A DNA stretch of 64,000 bases. It comes from Massiliimalia timonensis (GTDB taxonomy: Bacteria; Bacillota; Clostridia; Oscillospirales; Ruminococcaceae). The position numbers were made by a program, and so were the translations under genes. Every line of letters starts with the position of its first letter. Position 1 is the stretch's first letter. Shown here one piece after another: positions 59,428 to 64,000 of this stretch. A model generated the notes under the pieces. It was not told the origin of the DNA, did no database searches, and saw only the letters and a program-made list of their open reading frames with translations. The DNA is taken from the NCBI RefSeq assembly GCF_900186585.1, contig NZ_FYDD01000003.1, positions 1,106,448-1,170,447 of the forward strand, read 5' to 3'.

Positions 59428-60261
59428 TTACGCCTTGATCGCGCCCGCAGTCATCCCATTCATCACCTGTTTATTCAGGATAAAGAAAACAACCAATGTC
59501 GGCAGGATCGTCGCTGAAATAGCCGCGAAGCTGCCTCCCCAGTCGACCTGCCCGTATTGACCCACAAAGTCATTCAACCCAAGCGGGATCGTCTTCATCT
59601 CCGCATCACTGATAAAGGTATTTGCAAAGATATATTCATTCCATACGAAAACAAAGTTAAAAGTCGCAATGGTAACTAAGGTGTTACGCATCAGGGGCAG
59701 TACGATCTGGAAGAAGATCCGGAAAGTGCCTGCTCCGTCAATATATCCCGACTCGATCAAAGAGTTAGGGACATACTCCAAAAATCCAATGCAGAGATAC
59801 ATTGCCATCGGGATCGCAAAGCCGATCTGCGGCAAAATCAGGGAAAGGTGGGTATTTCTTAGTCCCAACGTATTATACACACGGAACATCGGGATCAGAG
59901 ATACAAAAACTGGCACCATCATTCCCAGCATAAAAATATTCCGAATCAGCTTTCTGCCTTTAAAGTCCATCTTGGAAAGAGGGTATGCCGCCAGTGCGCC
60001 CAACACCACGATCCCGATCAAAGTGAAGATCGCAACGATAATTGTGTTGGTGAAGTACTTTCCAAACAAACTGTCAGCCAGCTGCATGTAGTTGTCAAAT
60101 GTAAATTCCTTCGGGAAAGAATACGGAGGATTTTGAATCATACTGTCATTGGTTTTAAAGCTGGACATGATAACCCAAAAAATCGGGTATACTTGTACCA
60201 CCAAAACCAACAGCACCAATAAATAAACTGGGATCTTTCTTACAGCCCTTTTCCAATTCAT
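59428..60261 (-). CDS. Carbohydrate ABC permease (MalG-like, CUT1)
   Basis: 277 residues with about six membrane helices (VYLLVLLVLVVQVYPIFWVIM at the N terminus). The ATPase-coupling EAA loop is LIESGYIDGAGTFRIFFQIVLPLMRN, and NFVFVWNEYIFANTFI is a CUT1 marker. It pairs with the upstream permease. No ATPase gene is in the operon, so a shared MsmK/UgpC-type ATPase is needed. Confidence 0.92.
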   Translation of the reverse strand: MNWKRAVRKIPVYLLVLLVLVVQVYPIFWVIMSSFKTNDSMIQNPPYSFPKEFTFDNYMQLADSLFGKYFTNTIIVAIFTLIGIVVLGALAAYPLSKMDFKGRKLIRNIFMLGMMVPVFVSLIPMFRVYNTLGLRNTHLSLILPQIGFAIPMAMYLCIGFLEYVPNSLIESGYIDGAGTFRIFFQIVLPLMRNTLVTIATFNFVFVWNEYIFANTFISDAEMKTIPLGLNDFVGQYGQVDWGGSFAAISATILPTLVVFFILNKQVMNGMTAGAIKA

Positions 60262-61146
60262 TTATTTCTTCCCTCCTTTTTCTGCACGCTGTGTCAGCTT
60301 CATAATAATGCCGATAATCACAACGCATTCAAAGACGATCAAGATGCTTAAAGCACTTCCATATCCATAATCCATATTGTTAAAGGACATCTTATACATA
60401 TAGGTAGCCGCAAGCTCGCTGGTGTAGCCGGGGCCGCCGTTTGTCAAAATAAACGGCACTTCAAAGGCTTTTAAGGTACCATTGATGACTAAAATAACGC
60501 TGCTGATAATAATTCCTTTGATCAACGGAAGCTTGATCCGGGTATATACCTGAAAACCATTCGCCCCGTCGATTCTGGCGGCTTCCAGTACTTCAGTATC
60601 CACAGAGGTAAACGCGGAATGGAACACCACCAAATATAATCCACTGAATTTATACGCCTCCACAATCGCGACAACGTATAAAGTAATTTCCATACTTGCT
60701 AAAAATGCAACTTTGTGGTCACCCAAGCCAACAGCCTCCAGCAGTGCGTTCATAACACCGTCTGGATTGATGCCCAAAAGTTTTTTGAAAGTCTGACTCA
60801 TTGCCATGCTGGAAACAATGACCGGAGTAAAAAACAGTACCCGGATCAAATTGTTTCCCTTAGAGATCCTTTCTACCAAAATAGCCATCAACAACCCGAT
60901 CCCGACCTGATAAACCACATTGATCACAGTATATTTCAAGTTGTTGATCATACAGATCCACAGGTTTTCATCCTGGAACATTTTAGCGTAGTTCCGAAAA
61001 CCTACAAAAGTCATATCCGAGATTCCATTCCAATCCATAAAGCTGTAATAAACAGAAAAGATGATGGGAATGGAGACAACAGCAATATAAACTACCATTG
61101 GTAAAAGTAAAAACAAAAATGGTTCTGATTTTTTATGTAGCCTCAT
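60262..61146 (-). CDS. Carbohydrate ABC permease (MalF-like, CUT1)
   Basis: 294 residues from ATG 61144-61146 with GGGGG upstream; the frame upstream lacks a ribosome site. N-terminal helix FLFLLLPMVVYIAVVSIPIIFSVYYSFMDWN, EAA loop LEAARIDGANGFQVYTRIKLPLIKGII and the C-terminal YGYGSALSILIVFECVVI helix. Its stop abuts the next permease. It forms the sugar channel with the MalG-like partner. Confidence 0.92.
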   Translation of the reverse strand: MRLHKKSEPFLFLLLPMVVYIAVVSIPIIFSVYYSFMDWNGISDMTFVGFRNYAKMFQDENLWICMINNLKYTVINVVYQVGIGLLMAILVERISKGNNLIRVLFFTPVIVSSMAMSQTFKKLLGINPDGVMNALLEAVGLGDHKVAFLASMEITLYVVAIVEAYKFSGLYLVVFHSAFTSVDTEVLEAARIDGANGFQVYTRIKLPLIKGIIISSVILVINGTLKAFEVPFILTNGGPGYTSELAATYMYKMSFNNMDYGYGSALSILIVFECVVIIGIIMKLTQRAEKGGKK

Positions 61147-61194
61147 ATGATACCCCCTGACTGCCCGTACTAACAGGGCAACTGCCCATATTGA

Positions 61195-61233
61195 CATCTC
61201 AACCACAATAAAGGGTTTATTGTGGTTGAGATG
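61195..61233. promoter_or_regulatory. Perfect 18-bp hairpin between binding-protein and permease genes
   Basis: CATCTCAACCACAATAAA and its complement surround loop GGG. No T-run follows on the minus strand, so it is more likely an mRNA-stabilising or partial-decay barrier than a terminator. Confidence 0.7.
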
Positions 61234-61242
61234 GTCTGGGTA

Positions 61243-62565
61243 TTACTTATTAAAATATTTCGGTGCGTTCTCTGCAACTGCAGCGTCTACTTTTTCTGCA
61301 AACTGTTCTGGGGTAATGGCGCCCATTCCCAAGTTTACGATCTCCTTGGTCACAACTTCGGTAGTAGCGGCATCCATGCGGACATCCCAGCAGTAACCAT
61401 AAGAGGTCAATGCCTCACTGTCAGCCAAAAATGCTTTATCAAATTCAGACATTTCTCCCAGTGTAGTGTCAAATGTCATGGCCGGATACAGGTTTTCATC
61501 ATAGAATGCTTTTTCTGGATATGCGTTGAGCAAATACTTCAGCATATCTTTAAAGTCCTGATCTTCGTATGCTTTTTTAGTGACAGCAGTACCAGTTCCA
61601 GCATGAGACCACATATCGGTCTGACCATTGATAGCGCCGTCTACTGTCGGCATATAGAAATAAGCATAGTCGTCTTTCAGCTCACGGTCTTCCCCTGTAA
61701 AGTTTGGCACTTCCCAAGAACCGATATAGAAAATCGCAGTGCTACCATTAAAGAAAGCTTCCCGCGCATCACTGGCACTTGCCGTGGACCAGCCAGGCAT
61801 AAAGTAATTTTCCGCCATTTCCTGGAAGAACTCAGCCGCCTGGATCCCAACTGGGTCGCTCATCTTCGCGTCGCCCACCTTTAAGGATTCAATATAATCA
61901 TTTCCCTGCAAACGGAACGGGATAAATGCCATCCATCTCAAAAGCGGCCACGCTTCATTCCCCCACACCGCGATCGGTGTAATGTCCGCATCCTTTAACG
62001 TCTGGCAAACCTCCATCAGTTCGTCAAAGGTTTCCGGTGTTTTGGTAACTCCAGCCTGCTCAAACAGATCCTTGTGATACCAGAAATATTCCAGATTGTT
62101 TTCCCAAGCCAGGCAGTAGTTTTTGCCGTTATCCAGCCGGCCGTAATTCAAACCAATATTCAGCATCCGGTCATAATCCAGATCCTTATAGATATCGTCA
62201 ACCTCCATCAAAACGCCGGTTTCTGCGATTTCCTGAGTCAGGGTATCGCCTTCTGCGTCAAACAAGTGCGGCAGTTCGTTGCTGGAAGCTAAAATTTTTA
62301 CTTTCTGATAATAAGAAGGACGGTCAGTAATCACCTCATATTTTACTTCTACATTCGCGCCTTCTTTTTCAATATACTCTTTAATGGAACTTTCCTGTGC
62401 CTTTCTTGCCGGGCTGTCTTCATTACGAACAGTCAGCCAGTTAAACGTTTTGGTTTCTCCTGTTTGCCCGCCACCTTCTGAACCAGACTTGTCATCTGAA
62501 CTTCCACAAGCAGCCAGAGAACCGACCATTAATACAGATAATAATGCACAAATCAATCGTTTCAT
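61243..62565 (-). CDS. Extracellular sugar-binding lipoprotein (CUT1 ABC)
   Basis: 440 residues from ATG 62563-62565, which has AAGGAG upstream; a 28-codon extension runs into a palindromic element and is not used. Lipobox LAAC (Cys about residue 19). The binding-protein fold has TFNWLTVRNEDSPARKAQESSI, YYQKVKILASSNELPHLFDAEGD, LAWENNLEYFWYHKDLFEQAGVTKTPETFDELM and FFNGSTAIFYIGSWEVPNF. It captures an oligosaccharide or glycoside for the two permeases. Promoter not identified. Confidence 0.9.
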   Translation of the reverse strand: MKRLICALLSVLMVGSLAACGSSDDKSGSEGGGQTGETKTFNWLTVRNEDSPARKAQESSIKEYIEKEGANVEVKYEVITDRPSYYQKVKILASSNELPHLFDAEGDTLTQEIAETGVLMEVDDIYKDLDYDRMLNIGLNYGRLDNGKNYCLAWENNLEYFWYHKDLFEQAGVTKTPETFDELMEVCQTLKDADITPIAVWGNEAWPLLRWMAFIPFRLQGNDYIESLKVGDAKMSDPVGIQAAEFFQEMAENYFMPGWSTASASDAREAFFNGSTAIFYIGSWEVPNFTGEDRELKDDYAYFYMPTVDGAINGQTDMWSHAGTGTAVTKKAYEDQDFKDMLKYLLNAYPEKAFYDENLYPAMTFDTTLGEMSEFDKAFLADSEALTSYGYCWDVRMDAATTEVVTKEIVNLGMGAITPEQFAEKVDAAVAENAPKYFNK

Positions 62566-62645
62566 CGTAAAATCTCCTTTTTTCATTACCTTGTCCCACT
62601 GTGTTTTCGTCTGAATCAGTTTGTATCCTGTCACCTCCATAATCC

Positions 62646-62741
62646 ACACCTTTTCGTTCCGGAAAAAAACGTTAAAAAGGCATAAAAAAACACCTTAAAA
62701 AAGGTGTTTCAACGGTATTTTTTTTTAGAACGAAAAGGTGT
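62646..62741. repeat. Palindromic element copy 4
   Basis: The arms ACACCTTTTCGTTCC (from 62646) and TAGAACGAAAAGGTGT (62726-62741) are nearly complementary. Inner hairpin AAACACCTT/AAGGTGTTT (62688-62709) with a T-run on the minus-strand side, about 80 bp upstream of the binding-protein start codon. Confidence 0.75.
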
Positions 62742-63141
62742 ACGTTTCCTGTGCATACAGCTAATTTTTCAATTCAAAATCTATGATATTCTCTAAATTT
62801 TTAAAAATACATTTTCATATTCTTTCAAGAATCACTTTCAAATAATCATATCTTTGAATTGATTTAATAAAATAAATATAGCGTATTCATCATCAATAAT
62901 CAATAAAATATTAAAAATCACTTAATAAAAATATAAAATTTATATATTTTGACTAAATACAAAAAAATTAAGTTGTGAAACAAAACTGAAATAATTTTAT
63001 CATTTTTCATGAAACAATTTTCACAAAACTTTTTTGCTTCTTTACTGAATTACCGCACTACATTTCATGAGAAATCATACAAATTTCTGAATCAAAATAA
63101 ATTTCCAAAAAACTCCAGCAATGGTTAGAACGGAAATATCA
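62742..63141. other. AT-rich intergenic stretch, no gene seen
   Basis: Very low GC between the sugar operon and the tRNA terminator. No ORF with ribosome site. The sugar operon promoter is probably here or in the element but no good -35/-10 was found. Confidence 0.4.
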
Positions 63142-63192
63142 CTTAAATAAAAGGGCTTACGATGCAAAAAATCGTAAGCCCTTTTATTTAAG
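63142..63192 (-). terminator. Terminator-like hairpin past the tRNA cluster
   Basis: 22-bp perfect stem (63142-63163 with 63171-63192), 7-nt loop. Confidence 0.75.
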
Positions 63193-63207
63193 ATTTGATC
63201 TGCAATA

Positions 63208-63241
63208 AAAAAGTCCCCTCCGATAATCGAAGGGGACTTCG
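63208..63241 (-). terminator. Terminator of the tRNA cluster
   Basis: AAGTCCCCT and its complement form the stem; T-run on the minus strand, just past tRNA-Thr. Confidence 0.8.
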
Positions 63242-63269
63242 TGCCAAAGCGTTGACGTGGCACCCAGTA

Positions 63270-63345
63270 TGGAGCTGCTAACCAGATTCGAACTGGTGAC
63301 CTCGTCCTTACCAAGGACGTGCTCTGCCTACTGAGCCATAGCAGC
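63270..63345 (-). tRNA. tRNA-Thr (anticodon GGT)
   Basis: Acceptor GCTGCTA, anticodon loop TTGGTAA, T-loop TTCGAAT, encoded CCA. Confidence 0.9.
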
Positions 63346-63348
63346 AAA

Positions 63349-63425
63349 TGGCGACCCGTATCGGGATCGAACCGACGACCTCTAGCGTGACAGGCTAGCG
63401 CTCTAACCAGCTGAGCTAACGGGCC
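63349..63425 (-). tRNA. tRNA-Asp (anticodon GTC)
   Basis: Acceptor GGCCCGT, anticodon loop CTGTCAC, T-loop TTCGATC, encoded CCA. Confidence 0.92.
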
Positions 63426-63428
63426 AAA

Positions 63429-63504
63429 TGGCAGGGGCAGAAGGATTCGAACCCTCGGCACGCGGTTTTGGAGACCGCTGCTCTACCAACTGAGCTATAC
63501 CCCT
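63429..63504 (-). tRNA. tRNA-Trp (anticodon CCA)
   Basis: Acceptor AGGGGTA, anticodon loop CTCCAAA, T-loop TTCGAAT, encoded CCA. Confidence 0.92.
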
Positions 63505-63527
63505 ATAACGCACCGGCGCTTCATTTT

Positions 63528-63604
63528 TGGTGGGCCTTCAGGGATTCGAACCCGGGACCGACCGGTTATGAGCCGGTTGCTCTGACCAACTGAGCTAAAG
63601 GCCC
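63528..63604 (-). tRNA. tRNA with anticodon CAT (Met or Ile2)
   Basis: Acceptor GGGCCTT, anticodon loop CTCATAA, encoded CCA. The body looks more like tRNA-Ile2 (lysidine-modified) than initiator Met, but elongator Met cannot be excluded. Confidence 0.8.
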
Positions 63605-63609
63605 ATAGC

Positions 63610-63637
63610 AAAAAACTAGCACAGTTGCTAGTTTTTT
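63610..63637 (-). terminator. Hairpin with T-run between 5S and the tRNA cluster
   Basis: AAAAAACTAGC and its complement form the stem with T-runs on both strands, 5 bp before the next tRNA, so it may be a partial terminator or processing signal. Confidence 0.6.
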
Positions 63638-63648
63638 GATGGGATTTG

Positions 63649-63765
63649 TGACGGCGTCTATCTATTTTCCCAGGCCGTCGCCAGCCAAGTATTTTCGACG
63701 CAAGTGAGCTTAACTTCTGTGTTCGGTATGGGTACAGGTGGATCCTCACCGCCATCAACACCGTC
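63649..63765 (-). rRNA. 5S ribosomal RNA
   Basis: The minus strand reads a 5S RNA, with the loop sequences CACCTGTACCCATACCGAAC, ACAGAAGTTAAGC and GGCCTGGGA, closed by GACGGTG/CGCCGTC helix I. Ends set by the helix. Confidence 0.9.
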
Positions 63766-63769
63766 TATA

Positions 63770-63846
63770 TGGTACACCACCAGGGAATCGAACCCTGAAC
63801 CTACTGATTAAGAGTCAGTTGCTCTAACCAATTGAGCTAGTGGTGC
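63770..63846 (-). tRNA. tRNA-Lys (anticodon CTT)
   Basis: Acceptor GCACCAC, anticodon loop CTCTTAA, T-loop TTCGATT, encoded CCA. It lies between 23S and 5S. Confidence 0.9.
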
Positions 63847-63960
63847 ACAGGTCCCTACCAAGGTAGGTATACATTTTCAGAGGAAATGGTATCCTCAAAA
63901 CCGAATAATTATGAATCTGAGAAAAAGTAGCATTCATCACTTGAGCCTCGCATAATTTGA

Positions 63961-64000
63961 GGTCAAGCCCTCGACCGATTAGTACTCGCTAGCTGAACGT
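63961..64000 (-). rRNA. 23S ribosomal RNA, 3' end (truncated by window)
   Basis: The minus strand ends AGTACTAATCGGTCGAGGGC followed by TTGACC, the conserved 3' end of clostridial 23S RNA. Confidence 0.85.

Noticed and set aside
62566..62649. N-terminal extension of the sugar-binding protein
   Set aside because: It lacks a signal-peptide logic and runs into a palindromic repeat, while the internal ATG has a strong ribosome site and a clean lipoprotein signal.

Overview
The window looks like chromosome of a low-to-mid GC, Gram-positive, anaerobic gut-type member of the Clostridia (probably Ruminococcaceae/Oscillospiraceae or a close relative). The grounds are sortase-anchored surface proteins (LPKTN and VPKTG tails), a clostridial 2[4Fe-4S] ferredoxin, the Firmicutes darA-holB-ricT block, lipoprotein ABC systems, DUF1048/PadR and YerC-type regulators, strong sigma-A-like promoters (TTGACA-17-TATAAT) and Shine-Dalgarno starts. 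No phage block, intact transposase, CRISPR array or sortase gene is visible.

Layout. 1-6.3 kb: a minus-strand deoxysugar operon behind a LacI-type promoter/operator (class II aldolase, LacI regulator, FGGY kinase, Zn-dehydrogenase, FucU mutarotase, aldo/keto reductase, GH29 fucosidase running off the left edge). It has the genes for L-fucose use but no isomerase gene, so an oxidoreductive route through fucitol is proposed. 6.4-10.4 kb: RhaM-type mutarotase, GNAT, a sugar isomerase/Gfo-Idh pair and an HSL-type esterase. 10.6-12.2 kb: a CorC/CNNM-like transporter behind a leader with a 30-codon ORF and an attenuator-like hairpin. 12.4-18.4 kb: a 2018-residue VWA/isopeptide-repeat surface adhesin. 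19-31 kb: MarR-MATE, a GH2 enzyme divergent from an ArsR-like sensor, a five-gene nickel/peptide-type ABC operon with a structured leader, and a GH32 fructosidase. 31-34 kb: PadR-DUF1048, an XRE regulator and a zinc-ribbon-tailed lipoprotein.

34-41.8 kb: a minus-strand surface-polysaccharide operon (DUF4422-GT8 glycosyltransferase, CDP-glucose synthesis and dehydration, epimerase, reductase, UDP-galactopyranose mutase, polyol-phosphate transferase). 42.4-49.4 kb: two tRNA genes and housekeeping genes (hslO, methyltransferase, YerC, BusR-like c-di-AMP regulator, ferredoxin, ricT, holB, darA, YaaO-like decarboxylase). 49.4-54.1 kb: a VanY-type carboxypeptidase, then a beta-helix LPXTG protein whose only obvious promoter lies on a roughly 0.3-kb segment bounded by inverted 24-bp sites, next to a tyrosine recombinase gene. 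As assembled, the promoter faces away from the surface gene, so this looks like a phase switch in the OFF state. 54.3-62.6 kb: a sugar ABC/GH116/ribokinase-family/LacI/deoC operon. 63.2-64 kb: the distal end of an rRNA operon (23S end, tRNA-Lys, 5S, then four tRNAs).

The most notable items are the recombinase-controlled promoter switch, the isomerase-free fucose-type operon, the leader-peptide attenuator before the CorC-like gene, and a family of symmetric ~85-100-bp palindromic elements with an internal terminator-like hairpin, found upstream of three unrelated minus-strand genes. All functions are inferred from reading sequence; no database search was run.
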